A stretch of 32,443 nt of DNA from CAZSWS01 sp964610765 (GCA_964610765.1 CAZSWS010000026.1:1-32443), one strand, 5' to 3'; numbered from the stretch's first letter, positions 6,383-16,633 are shown. The notes: a model not told the origin generated them from the sequence alone. Translations and numbers: made by a program.

Positions 6383-7594
6383 ATGAAAATTATTCATTCA
6401 GCCGATTGGCATATCGGGCAACAATTTTTCGGTTTTGACCGCCAAGAAGAACATTTGTTTTTTTTTGACTGGCTTAAAAAGACGATTCGAGATCTAAAAG
6501 CAGATGTTCTCCTTGTAGCCGGCGATATTTTTGACAGTCCGAATCCCTCCGCCGAGTCTCAAAAAATCTACTACCGCTTTCTTCGAGAAGTAACCACTGA
6601 AAACCCCCATTTACAAATCATCATCATTGCCGGCAACCACGACTCGGCTGCTCGTTTAGAAGCTCCCAAGCCACTCTTGGAAGACATGAACATTCACATA
6701 TCAGGACTTATACCAAGAACAACAACCGGTAAAATTGACTTCCAACGATTATTTGTACCCTTATATAAAAATGAAGAGATTGCGGCTTGGTGCATCCCGG
6801 TTCCCTATCTCAGACAAGGAGATTATACAGATAGGGGAAACTATGGACAAGGGGTCATGGCTTTTTATGATAGTTTACATCAAGAGATACAAAAACACAA
6901 GACACCCCATCAACCCATCATATTTATGGGTCACCTACAAGCTACCGGCTCAGAAGTATCTGAGGATGATCGGTCAGAACGCACCATCATTGGCGGCTTA
7001 GAAGCTATCTCACCGGAGATGTTCGACAAGAAAGACGTTGTCTATACAGCGTTGGGGCATTTACATAAGTCGCAACGCGTATCCGGCAAAGAGCATATCC
7101 GCTATGCAGGCAGTCCACTACCCATGTCCTTTTCAGAAAAACATTATAAACAGGGGGTTAACTTAATTGAATTATCGGGAGAGTCGCTTCTTAAAATTGA
7201 GCGAATCCCTTTTGAGCCATTGACTCAGCTACTCAGCATTCCAAAAGATCCTCAACCCTTAAACGATGTACTGGAAGAAATAGCCTCACTAGAGGACGGA
7301 CCTATCACAAGCCATTCGCCATACTTAGAAGTAAAGGTACTCCTCACAGAGCCTGAACCTTCTTTATACTATCAAATTGAAGAAGCGTTGAAAGGCAAGT
7401 CTGTTCGTTTAGCTACCGCCACTCGGCATTGGGTCAAGAAAGAACGGAATGCAAGAGAAATCACATATGAAGAGCTCAAAGCTTTAAGCCCTCAGGAAAT
7501 GGCGCAAGATGTGTTTTTCAACATCTATGGCAGCGAGATGCCAGACAAACTGAAAACCCTATTTTCATCCATTATGCAGGAGGTAAAACCATGA
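6383..7594 (+). CDS. sbcD: Exonuclease SbcCD subunit D, Mre11-type nuclease
   Basis: The protein has 403 residues. The calcineurin-like phosphoesterase metal motifs are in order: D8-x-H10 (SADWHIG), G47-D48-I-F-D51, G84-N85-H86-D87, then GHLQA and GHLHK. The capping domain and the SbcD C-terminal region occupy roughly 290-403. With SbcC it forms the Mn-dependent double-strand exonuclease and hairpin endonuclease that opens DNA hairpins, cuts palindromes and processes protein-blocked ends. The stop overlaps the sbcC start (ATGA). It is divergent from the umuD operon, grouping damage-processing functions. The start is supported by the immediate MKIIHSADWHIG opening. Confidence 0.96.
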   Translation: MKIIHSADWHIGQQFFGFDRQEEHLFFFDWLKKTIRDLKADVLLVAGDIFDSPNPSAESQKIYYRFLREVTTENPHLQIIIIAGNHDSAARLEAPKPLLEDMNIHISGLIPRTTTGKIDFQRLFVPLYKNEEIAAWCIPVPYLRQGDYTDRGNYGQGVMAFYDSLHQEIQKHKTPHQPIIFMGHLQATGSEVSEDDRSERTIIGGLEAISPEMFDKKDVVYTALGHLHKSQRVSGKEHIRYAGSPLPMSFSEKHYKQGVNLIELSGESLLKIERIPFEPLTQLLSIPKDPQPLNDVLEEIASLEDGPITSHSPYLEVKVLLTEPEPSLYYQIEEALKGKSVRLATATRHWVKKERNAREITYEELKALSPQEMAQDVFFNIYGSEMPDKLKTLFSSIMQEVKP

Positions 7595-10500
7595 AAATAT
7601 TAGCTATTAGAGGAAGTAATTTAGCCTCATTGGAAGGTGATTTTGAAATTGACTTCACAGCTGACCCTCTTAAGTCGGCCGGTATATTTGCCATCACCGG
7701 ACAAACCGGAGCAGGTAAATCCACAATTCTAGATGCACTCTGCCTGGCTTTGTTTGACAATGCTCCTCGACTTAGTAAGGCTGAAAGTGTTAACATTCAA
7801 GATGTGGAAGACAAAACTATCACTCAGAAAGACAGTCGAAACATCTTGCGAAGAGGAACAGGTGAAGGCTATGCCGAAGTTGATTTCGTCGCTCTGAATG
7901 GAGACAAGTATCGAAGCCGCTGGAGCGTCAGGCGTGCACGCGGAAAAGCTAGTGGCAGCTTGCAAGCTACGTCATTAAAAGTAGAAAACCTTTCGAAAGC
8001 AAGTGAAGAACAAGGAACCAAGAGTCAACTTCTAAACCGTATCGTCGAACTGATAGGGCTTACCTTTGAACAGTTTACACGAGCCGTACTCTTAGCACAA
8101 GGTGATTTTGCTAATTTTCTAAAAGCTCGTTCGAATGAAAAAGCCGAGCTTTTGGAAAAGCTAACCGGCACTGAAGTGTATTCTGAGATATCTATACTAA
8201 TTTATCAAAAGACACAAGAAGCTAAAAGCATGCTGGATATCATCTTACAACGCATCAAAGACATCCGGTTACTTCCTGAAGAAGAATTAAATAGCTTCAA
8301 GCAAGAAAAACAAGAGAAGGAGAATGAGCTCCTTCCACTTCGAGGTAAGGAGTTAGCCATCAACAAAAAACTCACATGGCTAAAACAGGAAGAACAAATC
8401 AAGCAAGAAGTTGCACAAGCTTCTGAAGCACTCAACACAGCTATTAAAAACAAAGAATCAGCAGCTTCCCATTATAAATATATGGAAAAGCTGGACGCTT
8501 CACTCGAAATAAGAGATTCATACATTGAACTGTCTAATAAAATTTCTCAACAGGAAAAAACCGGTAAAGAGATTGAAAACAAAGAAAAAAGCTTATCCGT
8601 TATTACTAAAAAACAAGAAGAGTTAGCTCCGACATTAACCGCTACAAAAAAAGCATTAGATGAAGCAATAGCCAAACATGAAAAACTAAAGCCGGATATA
8701 GATAAAGCCAAAGAACTGGATATAACGGTCAGAAGTTTACAACAACAAATTACGGAGGCAGAAAAGGAAATCCAAACTTTACAGTTACAGTCCACCCAAA
8801 CCGGCAAAGAGATTGAAGTCATCATAAAGTCTCTCAAGAAGAACACAGAGACAAAAGAGTCTCTAATAAAATGGTTTACGAACAATGCAAGCTATCAGCC
8901 TATTATCTCTCGTATGGAAATAATTGATAGCCTAATTAAAAACATTACTACTAATAGAAACAGCCAAACAACTGCAAAGAAAAGCCTGCAGGCTTCCTTG
9001 TCGCTCTTAAAAACATATACGACAGAACTAGAGCAAATCCAAAAAGAGTTCGAACAGCTGAATGCACTACTACCTACTGAAGTACTCAATCTGCGAAGCC
9101 AACTACATGTTGGCGAACCTTGTCCGGTTTGTGGTAGCACACACCACCCGCTTAAAGACCAGGATCAACAAAAACAAATGCTGAACGAAGCAACATTAGA
9201 GCAAGCAAAAAAGGCTAACAGAGAGCAATCTGAACGCGTGCAAAAAAGCATTGAACACACCCAAAAGAGCATCACAGAGTTTGAAACCTATATACAAAGT
9301 TTTCAAAATCAATACGAGGAAAATTTCAAACAATTAAAAACAGGACTTAGTGAATATCCTCTCTGGGAAGAAAAGCTTACTGCCGGAACACTTCAAAAAG
9401 AATTAAACGAAATAGCAGCACAGTGGAACAAGCATAAAAATCAAATAGATGAGATAACCAAACATATAGAAAATGAAGAAGTAAAGCTACAAGGAGAAGA
9501 AAAAGCAAAAACTACGCTAACCTCTAGTATTACTCAAAAGCTAGAGATACATCAGTCGCAATTAGCCCTACTTAAAGAGCATACAGAAAAACGGCTATTG
9601 TTACTAGAAGGAAAAAGCACTGAAGAAGTTGAAAAGCTGACTGCTAGTCAAAGCACTGCATTATCAAACAAATACGAAGAGCTACGTAAGCAAAAAGATG
9701 TAACAGAAAGCAAAAAAGCCACTCTTGCCGGAAGTATAGCTCAATTAAAAGAAGATTTTGAAACAACAAAAGATAGCTGCTCATCACTCACTTCTATTGT
9801 CGTCCAATGGGTAAAAGACAACCCATTGCATATTGATACTGCAGAGCTGAAAGAGTTAATTGAAAAACCAAGAACATGGGTTAATGAAGAAAAAAAGCGT
9901 CTTACTGCCATTAAAGAAGAAGAGCTGACTGCAAAAGCAACACTTAGTGAACGACAGATTCGCTTGCAAACTCACCAAGCTTCTGAGGACAAACCCCAAG
10001 CAGAAGAAAGTAGTGAAATGCTGCATCAACAACTCGTTAGCATTTTAGATCAGTCTGAATTCTTGTCCAAGCGACTAAATGAAATAAACGTTTCTCTCTT
10101 AGCTCATCAAAAAGGAGTAGAGCTAATGAAAGAATATCAACAGGAAGTTGATAAGAAAAAAGAATACCATGAAAACTGGGCAAAGCTGAATGAACTATTC
10201 GGGTCAGCTAACGGAAATAAGTTTAAAACTATTGCACAAGGATACACACTGGATATACTCTTAAGTTATGCCAATATCCACCTTAGCAATCTAAGCAAAC
10301 GGTACAGTCTGGAAAAGATACCAAACAGTTTGGCTTTGCAAGTGATTGACAACGATCAGCTCGGAGAAGTTCGCTCTGTCCACTCTCTATCCGGAGGAGA
10401 ATCATTCCTAGTATCCTTAGCACTTGCTCTTGGATTATCATCGCTCTCTTCCAACCGAATGAAAATCGAATCCCTTTTTATTGACGAAGGATTCGGATCC

Positions 10501-10671
10501 TTAGATGCCGACACCCTAAGCATTGCCATGGATGCCTTAGAAAACTTACAGACACAAGGACGTAAAATTGGTGTCATCTCTCACGTAGAAGAAATGAAAG
10601 AGCGAATAACGACACAAATTCAAGTCATCAAATCAGCCAATAGCAGAAGCCACATCCACATTGTTGGATAA
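7591..10671 (+). CDS. sbcC: Exonuclease SbcCD subunit C, Rad50-like ATPase
   Basis: The protein has 1026 residues, normal for SbcC. Walker A is G37-QTGAGKS-T45. Two long charged coiled-coil arms run from about 190 to 500 and 530 to 870, flanking the zinc hook C511-P-V-C514. The ABC signature is S934-G-G-E937, and Walker B ends in D965-E966 (SLFIDEGFGSLD). ATP binding closes the head domains and controls SbcD nuclease access. It is translationally coupled to sbcD through a 4-base overlap. It ends 2 bases from the stop of the convergent TonB-receptor gene, so no separate terminator fits between them. Confidence 0.96.
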   Translation: MKILAIRGSNLASLEGDFEIDFTADPLKSAGIFAITGQTGAGKSTILDALCLALFDNAPRLSKAESVNIQDVEDKTITQKDSRNILRRGTGEGYAEVDFVALNGDKYRSRWSVRRARGKASGSLQATSLKVENLSKASEEQGTKSQLLNRIVELIGLTFEQFTRAVLLAQGDFANFLKARSNEKAELLEKLTGTEVYSEISILIYQKTQEAKSMLDIILQRIKDIRLLPEEELNSFKQEKQEKENELLPLRGKELAINKKLTWLKQEEQIKQEVAQASEALNTAIKNKESAASHYKYMEKLDASLEIRDSYIELSNKISQQEKTGKEIENKEKSLSVITKKQEELAPTLTATKKALDEAIAKHEKLKPDIDKAKELDITVRSLQQQITEAEKEIQTLQLQSTQTGKEIEVIIKSLKKNTETKESLIKWFTNNASYQPIISRMEIIDSLIKNITTNRNSQTTAKKSLQASLSLLKTYTTELEQIQKEFEQLNALLPTEVLNLRSQLHVGEPCPVCGSTHHPLKDQDQQKQMLNEATLEQAKKANREQSERVQKSIEHTQKSITEFETYIQSFQNQYEENFKQLKTGLSEYPLWEEKLTAGTLQKELNEIAAQWNKHKNQIDEITKHIENEEVKLQGEEKAKTTLTSSITQKLEIHQSQLALLKEHTEKRLLLLEGKSTEEVEKLTASQSTALSNKYEELRKQKDVTESKKATLAGSIAQLKEDFETTKDSCSSLTSIVVQWVKDNPLHIDTAELKELIEKPRTWVNEEKKRLTAIKEEELTAKATLSERQIRLQTHQASEDKPQAEESSEMLHQQLVSILDQSEFLSKRLNEINVSLLAHQKGVELMKEYQQEVDKKKEYHENWAKLNELFGSANGNKFKTIAQGYTLDILLSYANIHLSNLSKRYSLEKIPNSLALQVIDNDQLGEVRSVHSLSGGESFLVSLALALGLSSLSSNRMKIESLFIDEGFGSLDADTLSIAMDALENLQTQGRKIGVISHVEEMKERITTQIQVIKSANSRSHIHIVG

Positions 10672-10673
10672 AC

Positions 10674-12551
10674 TTAGAACGAGAGGGTTACTCCGGCCAT
10701 GAATGTGGTTCGGGGCATGGGGTAACCTTCGTTTATTTCATAACGCTGTGCTAATATATTTTCTAATTTAAAAAAGAGAGTAGCGAATGGGCAGACATGG
10801 TAGCTTCCTTGGGCATTCCATAAAACGAAGTTTTCTTTTCTTTGAGTTTCAGGTTTCGTGTTAGTATGCAGTCCTTTGATGTATTGTACACCGGAATCCA
10901 TACGCCACTTACCTCTGATAAAGTTCACACCAGCATATAGTTTATGTTCAGGAGCTGCTATCACCGGATACTTCATGTGAAGCCAACTATAATTAGCCGA
11001 AATAGCCCAAACGGTATTTAGCTGATAATTAAGTGTAGCTTCAACTCCCCAGTTTTTTATTTTATCAATATTCATCCATATACGACCGTCTTCTAATTGG
11101 ATAATATTTTTTCCATCCACGAAAAACAGATTGACTCCATACGATAAAGCATTATCCAACAAACGCTGAGAATATGACAACTCGTAATTCATTATATTCT
11201 CAGGCTTTAAGTCTTCATTTTTCACTTTAAACATGAACAAATCCTTAATCGTTGGATTTCGAAAACCTTTGCTCACCATCGCACGAAGTTCTGCATCCCG
11301 AGGCAGTTGCAAGGAGATTCCACCTTGTGGTATCCATTCCGTACCTGTTTGCGAATGATGGTCTAAGCGTATTCCTGCATCTACAGTCAGTCGGTTAAGC
11401 AGTCGTTGCCTAATAGTGATATATCCGGCTACTTCATTTTGTGTTTTGTCAACGATTTCTTTGCGTTCTCCATCCGTAAATAAGTTCCAGGCTTCACCAC
11501 CAAAATGATAAAAATCGATTCCACCGGTCATACGATTTCCTTCAAACAAACTAACACTCTGATTCCAAGAGACACCCATCATTTGATCTTTCGAATGATA
11601 ATGAAAGTCTTTTGGAGAAGTGTTTGGTGCATATCCATCGTTTATTTCGTGTCTTCCCCAATTATAGAATAGTCTTAAAGCTCCAGACGTGGTTGCATAA
11701 CTATTTTCCACCGATACTGAAGAAACACCTCGTGTGATATGTGAATCATTATCCAATAACCTTGCCGTCGTTTTTCCCGGATTAGAAGCATTAAAATGCG
11801 TCATGTTTATATCGCCTGATAGTTTCCAGTAATCATTCAGCTTATAACCTAGCCGAGTATACCCGCTTATCTGTTCAAAACCCATATCTGCACGATGCCC
11901 ATCTGTCCGGTTATAAGATGCAGTCAACACATTACTAAAACGTCCATGCTGATATTTGTTTACAGCTTCCGTATTTAGCGTATTATATGAACCATAACCT
12001 AAACGGACATTTGTTTGCCTTAAATCTCGCTTTAATTCACGGCTAACAATATTTACCACACCACCCATTGCATTCGAGCCATATAGGACAGACGCAGGAC
12101 CACGAAGCACCTCTACACGTTCAGCCAGCATTGATTGATAAGCATCTGCTACCGGGTGTCCCATCAAACTCATATATTGCGGCTGCCCATCGATCAGCAC
12201 TAATACTCCGGTCGTTCCATCACCCCCTACTCCACGTATTTTCATTGCACCTGATCCTCCACCCGAAAGCCCATACCCTAATATACCTCTGGAGGTAATA
12301 AATATACCGGGAACTTGCTCATTGATAATGGGCAATAACGATTGGTCATATCTATTACGAATCTGATCACTAGTAACAACAGAAATAGTCATTGGTAAAT
12401 GTCGAATATCTGTTTTGTACCGGGTACCGGTCACAACAACCTCATCCAGACCAATATTTCTATCAACTGACACACTATCTTTATTATTTTGGCTGAATAG
12501 CATTTGTGAAAAAGCCAATACTAGAGCAATACAAACAGTTTTATTTATCAT
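10674..12551 (-). CDS. TonB-dependent outer-membrane receptor
   Basis: The protein has 625 residues. A signal peptide (about 1-21, ending SQMLFSQ) is followed by the TonB box LDEVVVTGTR (35-44). The plug runs from about 50 to 165 (VLVLIDGQPQ, VEVLRGPASVLYGSNAMGG), and the barrel fills the rest, ending in the expected C-terminal Phe. The SusC-type N-terminal carboxypeptidase-like domain is missing and no susD is nearby. This resembles receptors for small ligands (heme, siderophore, cobalamin) more than SusC glycan importers. It lies 31 bp downstream of the rhamnosidase gene on the same strand, probably co-transcribed, leaving open a rhamnose-containing ligand. The ligand is not determinable. 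Confidence 0.92.
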   Translation of the reverse strand: MINKTVCIALVLAFSQMLFSQNNKDSVSVDRNIGLDEVVVTGTRYKTDIRHLPMTISVVTSDQIRNRYDQSLLPIINEQVPGIFITSRGILGYGLSGGGSGAMKIRGVGGDGTTGVLVLIDGQPQYMSLMGHPVADAYQSMLAERVEVLRGPASVLYGSNAMGGVVNIVSRELKRDLRQTNVRLGYGSYNTLNTEAVNKYQHGRFSNVLTASYNRTDGHRADMGFEQISGYTRLGYKLNDYWKLSGDINMTHFNASNPGKTTARLLDNDSHITRGVSSVSVENSYATTSGALRLFYNWGRHEINDGYAPNTSPKDFHYHSKDQMMGVSWNQSVSLFEGNRMTGGIDFYHFGGEAWNLFTDGERKEIVDKTQNEVAGYITIRQRLLNRLTVDAGIRLDHHSQTGTEWIPQGGISLQLPRDAELRAMVSKGFRNPTIKDLFMFKVKNEDLKPENIMNYELSYSQRLLDNALSYGVNLFFVDGKNIIQLEDGRIWMNIDKIKNWGVEATLNYQLNTVWAISANYSWLHMKYPVIAAPEHKLYAGVNFIRGKWRMDSGVQYIKGLHTNTKPETQRKENFVLWNAQGSYHVCPFATLFFKLENILAQRYEINEGYPMPRTTFMAGVTLSF

Positions 12552-12582
12552 CTGATTTACTACTTCTTGTGTTTATTTATCT

Positions 12583-15249
12583 CTATCTATCACAAACAAT
12601 TTTATACGTCCCACTTTTAATAGTTACTCTGGTTACACTCCCCACTTCATCATCATTTACAGTCACTCTTTGTGCTTCAACAGGTAGTGTAATAGCAGCA
12701 GTAGTACCAGTTGGAATAGTAACATCCATCACAAACTGGCTATCCGTTATATTCCATGCTACTGACAAGCCACCATAAGGAGTATCCTTTTCTGCTTTTA
12801 CCCACTCTACACCTTTCACCGGTTGAGGTTTAAGAAGTATATGACGATAACCCGGATTCTCTTCATCCGGATGTATTCCGGCTAAAGCCTGATAAAACCA
12901 CGACCCTATTCCATTATAACAATTATGCACATGACTCCGCTCTCCATTCCAATGCTCCCATGTAGTAGTAGCTCCGTTATCGATCATATACAAATATCCT
13001 GGATATGCACGTTTCTTTAGCATGGAGTACATCAGTTCAGCCTCACTATTTTCAGTAACCCATTGTGTGATAATGGGCACACCAACCAATCCCGTAGCCA
13101 GATGTCCTTTAAATCGTCCTTCCGTCTCAGCATATAAAGTCTGTTTCACTTCCGATAGCAATTCTTGCGGAGTAGCCCCTACCAGCATTGGATAGACAAG
13201 GTCTATTTGCGTTCCGGTTGCATATCCTTTTTCTTCTTCACGATAAAACTCTGTATGGATATGTTTTTTGAGTGTTACTGATTTTTCATTGTATACTAGT
13301 TTATCCTCTTCTTTCCCTAATAATGCGGCTATTTTAGCCATCGTGTCATAACATTGTGTCACATAGCAGTTGTTCACTAAATCGACCGAGCGAACATCTG
13401 TCTGATCAATCCCTTCAGGAGTAGCCCAATCGCCTAAATACCAGTTCCGATAATCCGTATTTGGCCACTGCTTCAACAGTCCGTCTACTGTATTCGCCTC
13501 AACATATGCTAGCCATTGTTGCATAAAGGGATAAAAACGCTTTAACAGACGATCATCTCCATAATTGACATACGTCTGCCACGAGGCAGTAATGATAAAG
13601 CCGCACCAATATGGTCCTCCTCCTGCTGAATAAGGATTGGGAGCTGTATGAGGCATACTTCCATCTTCACGCATACAGTCAGCCCAAGCTTGCATCCAGT
13701 TCATATACAAAGGCGACATATTAAACATGGTTTGTCCTGCTAGTGTCGAAGCATTACCATCACCTCCATAACCTAAGCGCTCTAAATGTGGGCAATCAAC
13801 CATATACCCACCCAAAGAAATACAGCGCAGTGTGTAATGTACCATATCATGGATAGCATTCAAATCAGCATCTGAGCATTCAAACGACGATTCGCCTTCA
13901 TAGTTCGTATGTATCAAATGCGCTGATATATCTGTTGGTTTCAGGCTTTCCCTCAAATTGGTTAGTCGGATATATCGAAATGCATGGTAATTAAACTTAT
14001 TTTTAAACACTTCCTTCCCTTTTCCGGAAGCAACATATACATCATGGATTTGATTATTTTCTCTAAAACTACCATCTTCATTCAAGAAATCACAATAGCT
14101 AATGATTATTTTTTGCTGAGGATTGAGTGGAGGAAAAGCAATCTCTGTCCATCCCGTCAGATTAGTTCCCATATCGACAAACCAAGTGCTGTCATTCAAT
14201 GCTTGAATAGAAACCGGATGAATCGTTTGTTTGATTCGATTCCCCTCAGTCATCTGAGGTGAAACCGCATGGGTAGGAATTTCAGCTACAACGCCCTGAT
14301 TCCAGTCTACACTATTCAGTGAATTGCTCTTTAAGTCAGGCAAAACATTCGCCGCATAGACAACTTCTCCTCCTAGCTGATGTGGTCGCCAGTTGCTAGG
14401 TGTCTGGTAGCCACTCTCTCTAGTCAACCAAGTTGCGTCGGTTTTTAACGTATTCTCCCACTTGCCATCCTTATATGACACCATTTGTGCACGAACAAAT
14501 GGTCCTCCTTCTATAACACCGGGCAGTCCATTTCTATACCAGCCTTTGCTTAACCAAAGCACCAATTCGTTCTCCCCTTTCTTCAAGCTAGAAGTTACAT
14601 CATACGTATTAGAAAGTGAACGCTTATCAAACTGAGAAACAGCCGGAGTCAATACATCCTCACCTACTTTCTTCCCATTTACATACACCTCATGATAACC
14701 TAAAGAGTTGACATGAAGCAGAACTTTGTCTGCTTCACCTGAATAGTTAAATGTTTTTCTAAACAAAGGCGACTGTGACTCCCCTTCAGCAATGCCAGCC
14801 CCAATATAAGCTGCCTGCCAGTCTTGTGCATCCAGCAAACCCACCGAAAAACATCCTACCGAACTCCATACTGAGGTTTCTTTCTGCTCATCCCATATCC
14901 GCACTTTCCAATATGCTAAACTGTTTGCAGATAGTGGCTCGCCATCATATTGAATCCACGACGATTCTCCGGATGTTACTTCCCCGGAATTCCATAAGTC
15001 TGCCTTTTCCTCAGACAATAAAGCAGGGTCAGTTGCGACAAGCAGTTGATAAGAAGCCGGATAAAAAGCCTCCTTAGCAGACACGACCTTCCAACTAAAA
15101 TGAGGAGTCGTATTATCTATACCTAACGGATTTTCTAACATCTCGCAACGCAAATCGGCTATTTCTAAAGGTTTAGCACATGCACACAACAAGAGTAAGG
15201 AGAACAAGAAAGCCAATGGTTTTTTAAGCGTAAAAGGGTTGAAAAGCAT
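12583..15249 (-). CDS. GH78 alpha-L-rhamnosidase-like lipoprotein
   Basis: The protein has 888 residues. The N-terminus is a lipoprotein signal with lipobox L21-C22-A23-C24. An Ig-like domain comes first (FSWKVVSA), then the rhamnosidase N-terminal beta domain (about 155-330), the concanavalin-like linker domain (about 340-430), the alpha/alpha-barrel and a C-terminal beta domain. In the barrel, DCPHLERLGYGGDGNAST carries the acidic cluster that includes the general acid region, and TTTWEHWNG places the predicted catalytic base at E765. GH78 enzymes release terminal alpha-L-rhamnose from plant glycans, glycosides or bacterial polysaccharides. The lipid anchor suggests periplasmic or surface exposure. 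The downstream TonB receptor is its likely operon partner. Confidence 0.93.
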   Translation of the reverse strand: MLFNPFTLKKPLAFLFSLLLLCACAKPLEIADLRCEMLENPLGIDNTTPHFSWKVVSAKEAFYPASYQLLVATDPALLSEEKADLWNSGEVTSGESSWIQYDGEPLSANSLAYWKVRIWDEQKETSVWSSVGCFSVGLLDAQDWQAAYIGAGIAEGESQSPLFRKTFNYSGEADKVLLHVNSLGYHEVYVNGKKVGEDVLTPAVSQFDKRSLSNTYDVTSSLKKGENELVLWLSKGWYRNGLPGVIEGGPFVRAQMVSYKDGKWENTLKTDATWLTRESGYQTPSNWRPHQLGGEVVYAANVLPDLKSNSLNSVDWNQGVVAEIPTHAVSPQMTEGNRIKQTIHPVSIQALNDSTWFVDMGTNLTGWTEIAFPPLNPQQKIIISYCDFLNEDGSFRENNQIHDVYVASGKGKEVFKNKFNYHAFRYIRLTNLRESLKPTDISAHLIHTNYEGESSFECSDADLNAIHDMVHYTLRCISLGGYMVDCPHLERLGYGGDGNASTLAGQTMFNMSPLYMNWMQAWADCMREDGSMPHTAPNPYSAGGGPYWCGFIITASWQTYVNYGDDRLLKRFYPFMQQWLAYVEANTVDGLLKQWPNTDYRNWYLGDWATPEGIDQTDVRSVDLVNNCYVTQCYDTMAKIAALLGKEEDKLVYNEKSVTLKKHIHTEFYREEEKGYATGTQIDLVYPMLVGATPQELLSEVKQTLYAETEGRFKGHLATGLVGVPIITQWVTENSEAELMYSMLKKRAYPGYLYMIDNGATTTWEHWNGERSHVHNCYNGIGSWFYQALAGIHPDEENPGYRHILLKPQPVKGVEWVKAEKDTPYGGLSVAWNITDSQFVMDVTIPTGTTAAITLPVEAQRVTVNDDEVGSVTRVTIKSGTYKIVCDR

Positions 15250-15291
15250 AATCTACAATATTTATTTTTTTAATCTATACATAAGTATACA

Positions 15292-15299
15292 CAAAGTTA
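15292..15299 (-). promoter_or_regulatory. Putative -7 element for the rhamnosidase operon
   Basis: The minus strand reads TAACTTTG, an exact TAnnTTTG match, giving a leader of about 40 bases. A small TATAC/GTATA dyad lies just downstream (15276-15289). Confidence 0.45.
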
Positions 15300-15440
15300 A
15301 CGATAGGGATAATGTTTATAGAAAAACATCGTGCGATGAAAATACGAATAATCTCGTGAATCAACATTTATTTTCCGCAAAATTCTTTCTTTTCATGCAC
15401 TTTTCGAAACTTTAAGTTACTTTATTTGAGAGCATTCCTC

Positions 15441-15468
15441 TTTGATACTCTTTTTCTATTTATCTTTA
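15441..15468 (+). promoter_or_regulatory. Possible promoter for the TlpA-like gene
   Basis: A TTTG at 15441-15444 and TATCTTTA at 15461-15468 (seven of eight matches to TAnnTTTG) are separated by 16 bases, slightly short of the usual spacing. The leader would be about 100 bases. The rest of the 325-bp divergent spacer shows no gene. Confidence 0.3.
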
Positions 15469-15574
15469 AGTTCGTTTTTATACAGAACAACACCTAATCT
15501 GTCTTTTACAAAAAAGAGTATTAAACAAAAAACTGTTCTCATAAATCGACAAGTTCCATATAAAATATAATATC

Positions 15575-16633
15575 ATGAAAATCAAATCCTTACTCACACT
15601 CTTTGCAGGAGTTCTTATTTTATTCTCTTGCGAAAACAAACCCAAGAACTCCTATATTCTTGAAGGAGTCGTAATAGACTCGACTTTTAATGGAAAAACC
15701 CTATACATTGCAGAAAAAGGCTGTCCCCCTCTTGATAGTGCAGTTGTAGCAGAGGGTAAATTTCGTTTTGAAGGCACGATTGATACCGCTACGATAGCTC
15801 AATTAGGCATAGGGCTTTTGCAAAAATCATTTGTACTGGAAAGTGGTCATATCAAACTTGACCTAAAAGGAGATGGCGCTGCTGCAACCGGAACCCCACT
15901 GAATGAAAAGCTCAAAGAAATCACCGAGAAAATACGAGTAATCCGAGAAAAAGAAGCTGAAGAGTTTACGAAAGCGCGTGATGAAGATGATATTGAAAAG
16001 ATTATTGAAACTAGAAATTTCTTTTTTGCTTTGGAAGACAGTGTTTATATGACTGAATTTATAAATAACGACAACCCTATTGGAGTTTATGCACTATACC
16101 AGCTTATCGCATTTGCCTCTCCTGAAAAAGCAAAGAAACTAATTGCACAAGCCGGAGATTTTGTCTCAGCAAACAAAGGAATACAAGCAATAGTCTATCA
16201 ACATAAACACGCGGAACTTAATTCAGAAGGTAAACCGTTTATTGACTTCACCATTGAATATGCAGACGGCAGCAAAGCTTCTCTTTCTGACTACGTGGGT
16301 AAAGGGAAGTATGTGCTAGTTGACTTTTGGGCTAGCTGGTGTGGCCCTTGCCGGGCAGAAGTGCCTAATTTAAAGAAGATTTATCATAAGTATAAAGACA
16401 AAAACTTTGAGATTCTTGGTGTTGCCGTATGGGATTTTCATGAAAAAACCCTAAAAGCTATTGAAGAAGATAAAGTAGAATGGCCACAAATAATCAATGT
16501 GCAAAGAGAGCATACCAACCTATATAGCATTAAAGAAATACCTACCATTATGCTCTTTGGTCCCGACGGAACAATCCTATCTCGCAACCTACGCGGAAAA
16601 GCCATCGGAGAAAAGCTGGAAGAACTATTATAA
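15575..16633 (+). CDS. TlpA/ResA-like thiol-disulfide oxidoreductase lipoprotein
   Basis: The protein has 352 residues. The lipobox is L16-F17-S18-C19. A DUF4369-like N-terminal beta domain (about 28-130, LEGVVIDSTFNGKTLYI) is followed by a charged helical linker and a thioredoxin-fold domain (about 220-352). The active site is W255-C256-G-P-C259, and the cis-proline segment reads IKEIPTIML. Such Bacteroidetes lipoproteins reduce or exchange disulfides in periplasmic partners, for example in cytochrome maturation; this partner is unknown. It stands alone with its own terminator downstream, and divergent from the rhamnosidase operon. Confidence 0.93.
   Translation: MKIKSLLTLFAGVLILFSCENKPKNSYILEGVVIDSTFNGKTLYIAEKGCPPLDSAVVAEGKFRFEGTIDTATIAQLGIGLLQKSFVLESGHIKLDLKGDGAAATGTPLNEKLKEITEKIRVIREKEAEEFTKARDEDDIEKIIETRNFFFALEDSVYMTEFINNDNPIGVYALYQLIAFASPEKAKKLIAQAGDFVSANKGIQAIVYQHKHAELNSEGKPFIDFTIEYADGSKASLSDYVGKGKYVLVDFWASWCGPCRAEVPNLKKIYHKYKDKNFEILGVAVWDFHEKTLKAIEEDKVEWPQIINVQREHTNLYSIKEIPTIMLFGPDGTILSRNLRGKAIGEKLEELL

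Noticed and set aside
12506..12778. A 90-codon plus-strand frame over the TonB receptor / rhamnosidase junction
   Set aside because: It is antisense to both genes and has no recognisable features or own promoter.
10674..15249. A classical polysaccharide utilization locus
   Set aside because: No SusC with its N-terminal extension, no SusD and no hybrid two-component or ECF regulator is present.
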